Below, piece by piece: positions 23,870 through 30,738 of a DNA stretch of 41,177 bases. The stretch lies in the IMG/VR virus record IMGVR_UViG_3300045051_000575, positions 1 through 41,177 of that record. One strand, 5' to 3'. Each line of letters opens with the position of its first letter. The stretch's first letter is position 1. A program made the position numbers and the translations under genes. This DNA is from a virus. The notes beneath the pieces are model-generated. The model was not told the origin of the DNA. It saw only the letters and a program-made list of their open reading frames with translations, and ran no database searches.

Positions 23870-24123
23870 CCCTTGAACTCCGCCCTGCCAGACTTATCGC
23901 GCAGGATCGCCGCAGCGGCCTTGGCGACCAGCGCCCAGACGGTCTGGCGGCGATTGTGGCCTTCGATCCGCAAGTCGCCACCGTCCCAGGGGATGTTGAG
24001 GTCGATCTCCTCCAGCTCCTCCCAGCTCAGGGCATAGTCGCTGATGTCGGCAAGGTCGCTGAGGTTGACCAGTTCCGCGGTGGCGATCTTGTCGCCGTTG
24101 ATCCTGATCTCGATCGTCAGCAT
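23866..24123 (-). CDS. Conserved small unknown between Acb2-like and terminase genes
   Basis: 85 residues (MLTIEIRINGDKIATAELVNLSDLADISDYALSWEE). Beta strands in the first 30 residues are followed by an acidic turn and a basic/Ala-rich helix ending (EGHNRRQTVWALVAKAAAAIL). The family is not recognised by function. It is coupled by a four-base overlap to the terminase and lies four bases after the Acb2-like gene. The position makes a role in packaging or in anti-defence equally possible. Confidence 0.55.
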   Translation of the reverse strand: MLTIEIRINGDKIATAELVNLSDLADISDYALSWEELEEIDLNIPWDGGDLRIEGHNRRQTVWALVAKAAAAILRDKSGRAEFKG

Positions 24124-24127
24124 GGCG

Positions 24128-24379
24128 TCACTCGTCCTTGGGCAGGCGCACCCGTCCCGGCTTGAACACGGCGCGGTTCACGGCCATGAAGCCCTGCTCG
24201 ATTTGCGTCCGGCCCACCGCCAGCCAGCGCTTGTCGATGTCATCGCGCTCGGCCAGCTCGTCGAGAACGCGCAGGACCTCTTCCTCGATCTGCTTGTTGT
24301 AGCCGACCGTGGCGACCGCCAAGCCCGATTGCGGCTTGTAGCCCGGGACTGGCAGGCCCTCATGCTTCGTGTCGCTCAT
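24128..24379 (-). CDS. acb2: Acb2/Tad1-family cyclic oligonucleotide sponge (anti-CBASS)
   Basis: 83 residues. The segments GYNKQIEEEVLRVLDEL (26-42) and RWLAVGRTQIEQGFMAVNRA (51-70), followed by VFKP, are the signature of the Acb2/Tad1 hairpin domain. Acb2 proteins of Pseudomonas phages form hexamers that bind cyclic di- and trinucleotides and so block CBASS immunity; relatives act on Thoeris signals. The family was recognised from sequence pattern; ligand choice cannot be read here. It overlaps the gp27-like gene by four bases within the late operon. Late expression is odd for an early defence inhibitor, so it may also be transcribed earlier from another promoter or act in lysogens. Confidence 0.85.
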   Translation of the reverse strand: MSDTKHEGLPVPGYKPQSGLAVATVGYNKQIEEEVLRVLDELAERDDIDKRWLAVGRTQIEQGFMAVNRAVFKPGRVRLPKDE

Positions 24380-24915
24380 TCTGCAAACCCCATGATGCGG
24401 CGCGCCTTGGCGGCGGCTTCGGCGTCGATGTCGCCAGTGGCGACGGCACTGGTCAGGGCGGCGTCCTGCTTCGCCTTCAGCCGCTTCTCGACCTCCTGGG
24501 TCAGCTTCTCGTTGATGCCGGCAGCGGACATCAGGTCCTTCAGCATCTTGCCCAGGAAGTGCAGGTCCTTGGCCTCGATCACCTGGTCGGCGTCGGACAT
24601 CGCCTTCACCAGGTGGACGGCCTGCGCCGCAACCAGCTGGAAGAGGGTCTGGTAGATCGCACTCTCCTCGCCGATTTCCATCTCGGCCAGGACGTGCTTC
24701 GACACCTGGAAGGCATCCCGCTGCCGCTTGAGAAGCAGGCTGAACTCGCCCACGGCGGTCTTTCCGATGCGGACCTCAAGCCCTTCTGCCTCGAGCCAGA
24801 AGTTCAGCTCTTCCGTCACCTTCACGATGTCGGCAAAGCCGCGCGCGGCGAGCGTGGCCTCAAGCTGCTTTCGCAGGGCGTCGGGGATCAGGTCCAGCTT
24901 CTTCGGGGCGGGCAT
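24376..24915 (-). CDS. Mu gp27-like protein (DUF3486), candidate small terminase
   Basis: 179 residues (MPAPKKLDLIPDALRKQLEATLAARGF). It has an N-terminal HTH-like part (residues about 15-60), then long helices with FQLVAAQAVHLVKAMSDADQ and a Lys/Glu-rich coiled-coil C-terminus. This matches DUF3486 (Mu gp27), which sits just before the large terminase and is thought to be the small, DNA-recognising subunit. AGAGGTGAG precedes the ATG. Confidence 0.88.
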   Translation of the reverse strand: MPAPKKLDLIPDALRKQLEATLAARGFADIVKVTEELNFWLEAEGLEVRIGKTAVGEFSLLLKRQRDAFQVSKHVLAEMEIGEESAIYQTLFQLVAAQAVHLVKAMSDADQVIEAKDLHFLGKMLKDLMSAAGINEKLTQEVEKRLKAKQDAALTSAVATGDIDAEAAAKARRIMGFAE

Positions 24916-24919
24916 GGGC

Positions 24920-25222
24920 TCACCTCTTGGGCGACGGGCGCTGCACCCCGGGGTGGCGCACGGTCCCCTGGGCCACGTCGATCCCGCGCTGGGTGGCGGT
25001 CAGGACCACGAGGCCCGAGGCCAGCTCAGTCCGTGTGGCCAGTCCTTGCTCTTCCAGCCAGGCGCCCTCGCCCGCAACCTGGTCGCGGGTGAAGCCGATG
25101 CCGAAGTCCTGCAGAAGCGTGGTGATCATCGCCACGTTCGACGTGTACTGCGGAGCCTCCTCCAGAAGGCGCAGGATCGCGATGCGGGCATGCTCACGCA
25201 GGGTCTCGAGGTAAGCGGTCAT
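24920..25222 (-). CDS. Mu gp26-like winged-helix protein (VpaChn25_0724-type)
   Basis: 100 residues (MTAYLETLREHARIAILRLLEEAP). The opening segment, the NVAMITTLLQDFGIGFTRDQV helices and the LTATQRGIDVAQG strand-turn fit the small winged-helix family found between gp25 and gp27 in Mu-like phages. DNA binding is likely, but the target is unknown. It overlaps its upstream neighbour by four bases. Confidence 0.82.
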   Translation of the reverse strand: MTAYLETLREHARIAILRLLEEAPQYTSNVAMITTLLQDFGIGFTRDQVAGEGAWLEEQGLATRTELASGLVVLTATQRGIDVAQGTVRHPGVQRPSPKR

Positions 25223-25581
25223 TTCGGTCTTCCATCCAGCAGGTGGTCTTCATGGCGTTCGACGATGGTCTCCAGCCGTTCCATCAGCCGGTTCCGCCCG
25301 TCGATGACGGCCGCCATGGTCTTGAGCTCGCCCTTCAGCTCGGTGATCGAGATCTGCAGGTCGTGCATGTCCTGCTTCGCCGGCAGGCCGCGCAGGGTCT
25401 GCTCCATGCTGGCAAGGCGGGCGTCGTGGCGGTCCATCCGCTCGGACCCCAGCTTGAAGCGCTCGTCCACGCCCTTGAACCGGTCGTCGACGTTGCGGTC
25501 GCGCGTCCGCCACCAGGTGTAGACGATCGTCGCGATCGCCAGCACGAAGGACAGGGTGACGGTGAAGTCGAACTCGATCAC
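25219..25581 (-). CDS. Mu gp25-like membrane protein (DUF2730)
   Basis: 120 residues from GTG 25581, which overlaps the holin stop by four bases (GTGA). Residues about 5-22 form one membrane helix (TVTLSFVLAIATIVYTWW). The remainder is a long coiled coil (FKGVDERFKLGSERMDRHDARL, then LQISITELKGELKTMAAVI). This layout is typical of DUF2730 in Mu-like phages, a probable spanin-like or lysis accessory protein. The function is inferred from place next to holin and endolysin. Confidence 0.8.
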   Translation of the reverse strand: MIEFDFTVTLSFVLAIATIVYTWWRTRDRNVDDRFKGVDERFKLGSERMDRHDARLASMEQTLRGLPAKQDMHDLQISITELKGELKTMAAVIDGRNRLMERLETIVERHEDHLLDGRPK

Positions 25582-26093
25582 TTCCGCGCCTCCGTGACCT
25601 TGGCTGCCACGTCCTTGATCGTGTGGCCGCCCATGTAGAGGCCCATGTAGAGGCCGGTGAAGGTGACCAGCTGCTCCCAGGGCATGGGTGGCAGGGCGAT
25701 CTTCCAGATGGCGTTGGCGACATGGAGGACGATCACCTGCCAGGCCCAAAGGGCCATGACGAAGTACATGCCGAGCGGCCGCCAGTTGGCCTTCCAGCCG
25801 CCCTCCTCCTGCTCGGCCATCAGGATCGCGTTCTGATGTTCCAGGCCCTTGGCATAAAGCCCGATCATCTCGGGCGTCAGGGGTGCCACCTGCCGCATGG
25901 CCTCGATCACCTTGCCGGGGTTCGCCTCGGCCAGCGCCTCGAGTTCCTCGGGCTTCACATTGGCCCGTGCGGCGAGCGCGGCCAGGACATCGCCCGCAAG
26001 GCCACCGTTCGCATCGCCAAGCTTGTGCTCGAGGATCGACCGGATGATCGGAAAGCCCGACTGGAGGGCCAGGGCGGCAAGGGTAGCAGACAT
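25578..26093 (-). CDS. Holin (GTA-type three-TM holin family)
   Basis: 171 residues. The first segment (SATLAALALQSGFPIIRSIL) is weakly hydrophobic. Two clear membrane helices follow, WRPLGMYFVMALWAWQVIVL (104-123) and LVTFTGLYMGLYMGG (about 142-156). The DANGGLAGDVLAALAAR block and this spacing match the GTA holin family of Rhodobacterales. It should form lesions in the inner membrane that release the endolysin. Start and stop are coupled to endolysin (TGATG) and gp25-like genes. Confidence 0.85.
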   Translation of the reverse strand: MSATLAALALQSGFPIIRSILEHKLGDANGGLAGDVLAALAARANVKPEELEALAEANPGKVIEAMRQVAPLTPEMIGLYAKGLEHQNAILMAEQEEGGWKANWRPLGMYFVMALWAWQVIVLHVANAIWKIALPPMPWEQLVTFTGLYMGLYMGGHTIKDVAAKVTEARK

Positions 26094-27001
26094 CAGAAGC
26101 TCCGGAGGAGGGCCGCGACGCGCGGCAAGGGGGATTGGATGGCGGCGGCGATCTGGTCGCGGTAGCGCCAGGCGAGCCAGAGGGCGTAGATCGCACCGGC
26201 GGCGAAGATGATCTCTGCGGCATGGGGAATGCCGGTCAGGATTTGATCCGCGCCGCTGACCTGCGATGTCCCGGCCACGGCAGGAACGCCGACCGCCGGG
26301 ACGGCCTTGCCCCGCGCGTCGAGGGCGCGCTGCAGGGTCGAGAGCGTGGCGCGGCCGATGATGCCATCGACGGTCAGGTCGTGCTTGGCCTGAAAGCCCG
26401 TTACGGCCGCCAGCGAGACATGGTCGGGGCTCTGCCCCGGATCGAAGCCGAGCTTGCGGAACCCCTCGCGAACCGCCGCCAGTTCGGCATTCGACAGCTC
26501 AAGGGTGATCTTCGCAGCCGTCGCCCGCACAGGCCGCCCCGCGACCTTCTTGTCGCTGGCATAGCGCCCGAACCGCATCATCTCGTATTCCGCCTCGCGG
26601 CGGCGGACGAGGCCAGGCAACACCTGGCCGCCGCCCTTGGTCCAGCGCTTCAGGCCGGCCTCCACCATCACCCAGTCGCTCAGCTTCCAGGCCTTGACCC
26701 AGCTCGCCCGGTGAATCGCGCCGGTGTTGAAATCAAAGCTTACGCCGCTGTCGAACTCGTGCTGTTTCGCCTTCGGCATGGCCTTGGCCACGCGCGGCTC
26801 GTAGTTCCGGCGCAGCGCCTCGCTCAGCAGGCGGTCGGATTCCTCCCGGGTGATGACCATGCCGGGCTTGACCTTCACGACGCCCGAGGCGCTGGTCAGC
26901 CCGACGCCGATGGTCAGGACATCCGCCGGGCAGCGATAAGCCTTCAGGACCTCGCCTTCGTGCAGCTTGAGGTCGGCCCGTCCCTTGGCGCTGGTCTGCA
27001 T
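26093..27001 (-). CDS. Endolysin: GH24-type muramidase, peptidoglycan-binding domain and C-terminal TM segment
   Basis: 302 residues. The N-terminal domain (1-150) has LKLHEGEVLKAY (candidate catalytic Glu15), TIGVGLT at 30-36 and the FDFNTGA segment of GH24-like lysozymes. Around 170-232 is a peptidoglycan-binding type-1 domain (VREGFRKLGFDPGQS, DGIIGRATLSTLQRAL). After a Val/Pro/Ala-rich linker there is one hydrophobic segment (IIFAAGAIYALWLAW, about 262-277) and a basic tail. A C-terminal membrane anchor is unusual for an endolysin and may hold it at the inner membrane until lysis. First gene of the late lysis operon. Confidence 0.88.
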   Translation of the reverse strand: MQTSAKGRADLKLHEGEVLKAYRCPADVLTIGVGLTSASGVVKVKPGMVITREESDRLLSEALRRNYEPRVAKAMPKAKQHEFDSGVSFDFNTGAIHRASWVKAWKLSDWVMVEAGLKRWTKGGGQVLPGLVRRREAEYEMMRFGRYASDKKVAGRPVRATAAKITLELSNAELAAVREGFRKLGFDPGQSPDHVSLAAVTGFQAKHDLTVDGIIGRATLSTLQRALDARGKAVPAVGVPAVAGTSQVSGADQILTGIPHAAEIIFAAGAIYALWLAWRYRDQIAAAIQSPLPRVAALLRSF

Positions 27002-27082
27002 CGGAAAACCCCCAGGTCTCGGCCGGGCGCTCCCCGGCAGGTGTCCGGATCAGTTTGCGATGGATCAGGGGTTGATTATCAC

Positions 27083-27098
27083 CCGCAAGGGTTTGCGG
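27083..27098. promoter_or_regulatory. Dyad in the gap before the lysis genes (candidate late activator site)
   Basis: CCGCAAGGGTTTGCGG lies in the only sizeable gap (27002-27100) between the Mor/C-like gene and the endolysin. On the - strand it is followed after two bases by GATAAT (27080-27075), a possible -10 element. Mu has its C-activated P-lys at this place. A near-identical dyad lies upstream of the protease gene. A hairpin that ends the middle transcript is the alternative. Confidence 0.5.
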
Positions 27099-27100
27099 TG

Positions 27101-27457
27101 TCAGAAGAGGCTGGGCTGCCGGGGATCATTTGCGGGGCGGGGTTGAAGCCAGCCGCGCACGGTCACATCGGTCGCGTGCAGTCTGCGGGCGATTTCGGCG
27201 TGTGACAAGCCTTGCGTTTTCATCATCGCCGCGAGCCACGGCTTTGCGGTCGGCACCCGGCGCGGCAGGCCCAGGGCGGCAAGCTCGGCCACCCTCTCGG
27301 CCCCGATCATCTGCTCGACCTCCGACCGGCCCTTGGGCGTCGGCGAAAGGTAAAGCTCCGCACCTCCGAAGCGCATCAGGAAGGCGAAGGCGAGCTCGGG
27401 GCCAAGGACCTCGACATAACCTTCGATGGCGGCGGGCGGGCGCGGCGTATCGGTCAT
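27101..27457 (-). CDS. Mor/C-like transcription activator
   Basis: 118 residues from ATG 27457, overlapping the upstream stop by four bases. Residues about 10-60 (GYVEVLGPELAFAFLMRFGGAEL, then LSPTPKG) correspond to the dimerisation part of the Mu Mor/C family, where FGG and a following strand are conserved. A C-terminal HTH (SHAEIARRLHATDVTVRGWL, about 88-107) would bind DNA. In Mu, gene C lies right before the lysis genes and activates late promoters; the same place here supports a late activator. The Mor/C assignment is from pattern and position. Confidence 0.72.
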   Translation of the reverse strand: MTDTPRPPAAIEGYVEVLGPELAFAFLMRFGGAELYLSPTPKGRSEVEQMIGAERVAELAALGLPRRVPTAKPWLAAMMKTQGLSHAEIARRLHATDVTVRGWLQPRPANDPRQPSLF

Positions 27458-27693
27458 CCCTCTCGCTCCAGGATCGCGATGAGGGCGCGGTTTTCCCGTT
27501 CCAGCAGGGCAAGGGCCGAGGCGGTCCGCATTGCCTCCTTCTGCACATGGTCTAGCCGCTTCCGCGTCAGCGCATGTGCCTCGCATTCTGCGGTGAAGGC
27601 CTGCTCGAGGATGGTCATCCGGTCGCAAAGCGCCAGGAGCGCCTGCTCCTGCGCGTTCAAGCGACGCGGATCGTGCTCGACCCAGCGCTTCAC
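27454..27693 (-). CDS. Small coiled-coil protein, function unknown
   Basis: 79 residues from GTG 27693, a GTGA overlap with the methyltransferase stop. It is almost wholly helical (LNAQEQALLALCDRMTILEQ, LTRKRLDHVQKEAMRTA, LERENRALIAILEREG) with heptad spacing of Leu/Ile/Met, suggesting a coiled coil. No known function; expressed between a DNA methyltransferase and the late activator. Confidence 0.55.
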   Translation of the reverse strand: MKRWVEHDPRRLNAQEQALLALCDRMTILEQAFTAECEAHALTRKRLDHVQKEAMRTASALALLERENRALIAILEREG

Positions 27694-28337
27694 TGCGCGG
27701 CTCCGAACTTGCCTGCCTGATCGCCCCAGGTGGCCCAACCTTCGCGGTCGGTGCGGCTGAAAAGCTCCAGCTTCCGGGCGTCGGGCATCAGCTCCTCGCA
27801 GGCATGGAACGCCTCGTCTGGCTTGCGGCTGTGCTCGCGGGCGGTGGCCTCGATCGTCACGGTACCGTTCGGCCAGATCTCCGACCAATCGCCCGTGCCC
27901 TTGAATCGCTCGTCATGGGTGATCACCGCCGACCGCGTGGCGCGTGTGGTTTTCGGGCTGCCCCGCGTCCCGATCAGGAAAGGCTCGTTCGACGATCGCA
28001 GGATGTAGCCGGTCCCGAAACTGATCTTGCCGCGCGTGGTGCGCTTCAGCCAGGTCCCGGCGGTCTTGAAGCTGAAGCCCCAGGCCGCCAGGACCTCCAG
28101 CGCCTGCGGCAACTGCGGGTTCACGGCCCAGAGCCAGAGCAGGCAATCCTGTGCCGCCAGCGCCTCAACCGGCAGTGCCTTGATCGCGGCCAGGTCCATC
28201 GTCTGGTACTGCGCCTCGGGTGCCTTCGCATAGCCCTTGGCGCTGAACATCTCGTAGGACCACGGCGGGTCCGCCATGATCAGGCCGAACCCTCCGGCGG
28301 GCCGGATCGCCAAGAGTGATCCGTTGCCCCGGGTCAT
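27690..28337 (-). CDS. MT-A70 family adenine-N6 DNA methyltransferase
   Basis: 215 residues. ADPPW (residues 22-26) is the catalytic DPPW motif; the following WLWAVNPQLPQALEVLAAWGF and GYILRSSNEPFLIGTRG segments are typical of MT-A70-like phage enzymes. No restriction partner is next to it, so it is an orphan modification enzyme that may protect phage DNA or influence gene timing. This is one of two methyltransferases clearly within the phage. Coupled at both ends. Confidence 0.92.
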   Translation of the reverse strand: MTRGNGSLLAIRPAGGFGLIMADPPWSYEMFSAKGYAKAPEAQYQTMDLAAIKALPVEALAAQDCLLWLWAVNPQLPQALEVLAAWGFSFKTAGTWLKRTTRGKISFGTGYILRSSNEPFLIGTRGSPKTTRATRSAVITHDERFKGTGDWSEIWPNGTVTIEATAREHSRKPDEAFHACEELMPDARKLELFSRTDREGWATWGDQAGKFGAAQ

Positions 28338-28519
28338 CGACCCGTCCTCACCGCGATAACGAGATCCTTTGACAGCCGCTGGCGTCGCATCCGCAAAAGG
28401 GCCAGGAAGTGCTCCTGCTCCTCGATCAGGTCGTCCAAGGCGGCAATCCGCACCTTGATGCCCTGGGCCTCCGGGGTTTCCTGGCGGAGGTGCGAACTCG
28501 GTCCGATTGCTCCCCTCAC
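28334..28519 (-). CDS. Small helical protein, function unknown
   Basis: 61 residues from GTG 28519 (GTGA overlap with the gene upstream). Residues 20-55 form one long amphipathic helix (VRIAALDDLIEEQEHFLALL, then a basic RMRRQRLSKDL). It may be an adaptor or a DNA/RNA-associated small protein. Not recognised. The coupled start and stop are the main evidence that it is real. Confidence 0.5.
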   Translation of the reverse strand: MRGAIGPSSHLRQETPEAQGIKVRIAALDDLIEEQEHFLALLRMRRQRLSKDLVIAVRTGR

Positions 28520-28785
28520 TCCCCGTCCTCCTCGATCGACCTTTCGCGGCGGCGGTTGGCGCGACCCCGCTGGGGGGCGGATTTCACCTGGACACAGCTC
28601 ACCAGCCGGTCCTCGACCAGGACGTAGCGGATGCCGTCAGAAACGGTCGCGACGGCCCCGGCCTCGATGGCTGCATCGACCTTGTGACCGAGCTCGATCC
28701 GGACCGCCTCGACGTCGATGCCCTGCACCCGCTCGAGGTGCCGCAGCACGGCGTGGTCGGTGACATGGGCGATGGGCTTCTTCAC
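28516..28785 (-). CDS. Small middle-region protein, function unknown
   Basis: 89 residues from GTG 28785 (GTGA overlap). Segments HVTDHAVLRHLERVQGIDVEAVR and VSDGIRYVLVEDRLVSCVQV suggest a compact alpha/beta fold. A His-containing helix followed by strands is reminiscent of small DUF4258/BrnT-like proteins, but the resemblance is weak. The C-terminus is basic and disordered (GRANRRRERSIEE). Lies between GemA-like and MT-A70 genes. Confidence 0.5.
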   Translation of the reverse strand: MKKPIAHVTDHAVLRHLERVQGIDVEAVRIELGHKVDAAIEAGAVATVSDGIRYVLVEDRLVSCVQVKSAPQRGRANRRRERSIEEDGE

Positions 28786-29219
28786 AGGATGATCCCCGCG
28801 CGGGCGCACATGCCCTTCAGGGCTTCGATCACGGTGGCGATCTGGCGATGGTCCTGCATGGCGTCGATATCGAAGATCGCCGCGCCCCAGGACTTCTCGA
28901 ACCGGGCGCGGATGAAGGCGTTCAGCCCCTTGGCCCCGCCCAGATCGACCGCCCCGGCTTTGTGCAGCTTGCCCCATAGGACATGGGCGAACCGGGTATC
29001 CGCCCGCTTCGCCGCCGGGCGCTGCGCCCGCGCCTTCCCGGCATGGGGCTTGAACCCCTTCTCCTTCAGCGCGGTGACCAGCTTCGACAGGTCCGCCTCG
29101 GTCATGTCCAGCATGGATGCCTTGCCCGTGACCAGAAGCTGCAAGTCGCGCCGGGTCTCGCCGTCGATCCCGAGCTCGCGGCAGCCGACATGGACCATCT
29201 TCTGCAGGGCGCGGGTCAT
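28782..29219 (-). CDS. gemA: Mu gp16/GemA-like regulatory protein
   Basis: 145 residues (MTRALQKMVHVGCRELGIDGETRRDL). The opening helix, the HVGCRELGID segment, the LVTALKEKGFKP block and WGAAIFDIDAMQDHRQIATVIEAL at the end identify the gp16 (DUF1018, GemA) family of Mu-like phages. In Mu, GemA changes host gene expression through DNA supercoiling effects; its exact activity here is unknown. Four-base overlaps with its neighbours. Confidence 0.88.
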   Translation of the reverse strand: MTRALQKMVHVGCRELGIDGETRRDLQLLVTGKASMLDMTEADLSKLVTALKEKGFKPHAGKARAQRPAAKRADTRFAHVLWGKLHKAGAVDLGGAKGLNAFIRARFEKSWGAAIFDIDAMQDHRQIATVIEALKGMCARAGIIL

Positions 29220-29554
29220 GCGCGGGCCTCGTAGTATTCGGGCCGCGCCGCGAGTTCGGCAGCGATGAACAAGTCGGCAAAGAGTGGAAACTTCTTCTCG
29301 ATACGCTTGCGCAGGTTTGACCGCCGCACCCGGGCCTTGGCCTCGGCACTACACCGCCTTACCGGGCGCTGCTCAATCATCTCCCACCCTACGGACCAGC
29401 CACTGCCCGGACCCATTTCCAGCCATGCTTCGTGGATTTCCGGTGGGACGGGGTGCGCTCGGTCGCAAAGGACCGCCTTCAGGACACGCGGCATGCCATT
29501 CGGCGGTGGCTTCGGACCGCTGCGCCAAGCCAAAGTGCAGCGCCACTTACTCAT
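29216..29554 (-). CDS. Conserved middle-region protein, function unknown
   Basis: 112 residues (MSKWRCTLAWRSGPKPPPNGM). The C-terminal part RRSNLRKRIEKKFPLFADLFIAAELAARPEYY (from about residue 77, quoted in part) recurs in small phage proteins near GemA, but the function is unknown to me. Basic and helical. Four-base overlap with the gemA-like gene and a 15-base gap from the gpF-domain fragment. Confidence 0.55.
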   Translation of the reverse strand: MSKWRCTLAWRSGPKPPPNGMPRVLKAVLCDRAHPVPPEIHEAWLEMGPGSGWSVGWEMIEQRPVRRCSAEAKARVRRSNLRKRIEKKFPLFADLFIAAELAARPEYYEARA

Positions 29555-29569
29555 GACGCCACCCGGAGG

Positions 29570-29881
29570 TTAGTCGAACGCTCCCACGCCGTCGTTGGGA
29601 TTGACGGTCTCCCACCAGGTGGGAAGGGCCTTGTCAGGGTCGCCGCCAAGCCGCCGTGCGCCTCGTTCGTTCCGCGCACCGACAACGCCGCAATGGCACC
29701 TGCCCCGATGCGGTGGACGCCAGCTCTCCCAGAAAGGGTGCTCGGGCGGCAGAACGACACCGTCAAAGGCGGCGTGGCTTTCGGGGCAGGAAATAGGGTC
29801 GTAGGCCCGGTAGACCCACAACGCGAACCCGCCCTCGCGAAGCTGGGCGAGACGCCGTTCCTTGAACTCTGCCCGATCCAA
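29570..29881 (-). pseudogene. Stand-alone gpF-domain fragment, probably frameshifted
   Basis: 103 residues from TTG 29881. EGGFALWVYR, DGVVLPPEHPFWESW, CHCGVVGARNERGARRLGG and WWETVNPNDG match the central segments of the gpF head protein at 19.4-20.8 kb (EGGFTLWVYR, DGLVLPPDHPFW, CSCYVVGARS, QRLGG). A well-placed ATG at 29931, coupled by ATGA to the upstream gene, opens a different frame whose first codons (MSALVINIRATSG) resemble the preceding gpF segment (VIYRTNMRTS). This suggests that a single-base change split a once continuous gene. It lacks the gpF N-terminus and the ART domain. A slippage mechanism cannot be excluded. Confidence 0.6.
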
Positions 29882-29927
29882 GCCCGATTCCCTCCGCTGG
29901 TAGCGCGGATGTTAATGACCAAGGCAC

Positions 29928-30338
29928 TCATGCCGCCACCGCCATTTCCGTCTCGGCAGGCCGGGCCCATTCGATCAGGACGCCGCGAAAGCAGCCGGGG
30001 ACCGTCTCGGGGTGGTGGTCCCGCCAGAAGGCCCACATGTCGACGGCGTCGACAAAGCCATCGCGCAGGGCGAAGGCGTCCAGGTCGCGGACCGGGACGC
30101 CGTCGGTGACGATCCGGGCGATCTCGCCTTCGCGGAAGGTGATCTTCACCTCCATCACGGTCAGGCAGGGCGTGTCGGGCAGGATGCGGCGGCAGTGGGC
30201 GGTCCGCATGCCGGTGTAAAGCTGCAGAAGCTCGCCCGGGCGGGCGTGGCGGCGCTGGCCGTGGGCGCGGATCGTCTGGGTCTTCAGGCCCTGGCGGATC
30301 GGCTCGACGAAGCGCGGGTTGAAACTGTAGGCGACCAT
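29928..30338 (-). CDS. ASCH/PUA-like small phage protein
   Basis: 136 residues (MVAYSFNPRFVEPIRQGLKTQTIRA). The start, with a KTQTIR-type motif followed by GELLQLYTGMRT and the CLTVMEVKITFRE strands, is typical of small ASCH-like proteins (PUA-related beta-barrel) in phages, possibly binding nucleic acid. ASCH members can act on modified nucleosides, but no activity is proven for this type. It follows a strong hairpin after... the HU gene upstream, suggesting a boundary in expression. Confidence 0.65.
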   Translation of the reverse strand: MVAYSFNPRFVEPIRQGLKTQTIRAHGQRRHARPGELLQLYTGMRTAHCRRILPDTPCLTVMEVKITFREGEIARIVTDGVPVRDLDAFALRDGFVDAVDMWAFWRDHHPETVPGCFRGVLIEWARPAETEMAVAA

Positions 30339-30359
30339 GGGGAACTCCTCGCGTGGCAG

Positions 30360-30387
30360 CGCCCCCGGCCCGGGTCCGGGCCGAGGG
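30360..30387 (-). terminator. GC-rich hairpin after the HU gene
   Basis: In the 60-bp gap after the HU gene a long GC-rich inverted repeat is seen (GCCC...CGGCCCG with CGGGCCG...GGGC, three-base loop). It could partially end transcription or stabilise the HU mRNA. No U-run. Confidence 0.45.
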
Positions 30388-30398
30388 CGGGAGGGCAG

Positions 30399-30665
30399 TC
30401 AGGCCTTGGACTTCGCGGCCTTAAAGGTCAGCACGGTGGAGGCCGGGATCTCGACCGGCAGGCCGGTCTGCGGGTTCCGGCCGGTGCGGGCGGCGCGGGT
30501 TTTCATCTCGAAGGTGCCGAAGCCCTTGATGATCACCTTGTCCCCAGCTGCGGCCGCGCCCCGGATCAGGTTCAGGACGGCATCGACGCATGCGCCGGCG
30601 GCGGCTTTCGTCATGCCCTGGGTTTCGGCCAGGTCGTCGATCAGGTTTCCCTTTGAAACAGTCAT
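30399..30665 (-). CDS. HU-family DNA-binding protein
   Basis: 88 residues from ATG 30665 (MTVSKGNLIDDLAETQGMTKAAA). The IIKGFGTFEMKTRAARTGRNPQTG segment (about 55-76, quoted in part) is the HU/IHF DNA-binding arm, with the conserved Arg-Asn-Pro. Mu transposition needs host HU and IHF for bending of the ends; a phage-encoded HU may serve the transpososome or compact the DNA (inference). Preceded by a 90-bp gap and followed by a hairpin, so it may have its own expression unit. Confidence 0.93.
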   Translation of the reverse strand: MTVSKGNLIDDLAETQGMTKAAAGACVDAVLNLIRGAAAAGDKVIIKGFGTFEMKTRAARTGRNPQTGLPVEIPASTVLTFKAAKSKA

Positions 30666-30738
30666 TGAAGGTCTTCCTCTGATGGCAGCACCATTCGGTG
30701 CGGGTTGAACCCGACGGACTATCCGCCGGGGATGGGCG

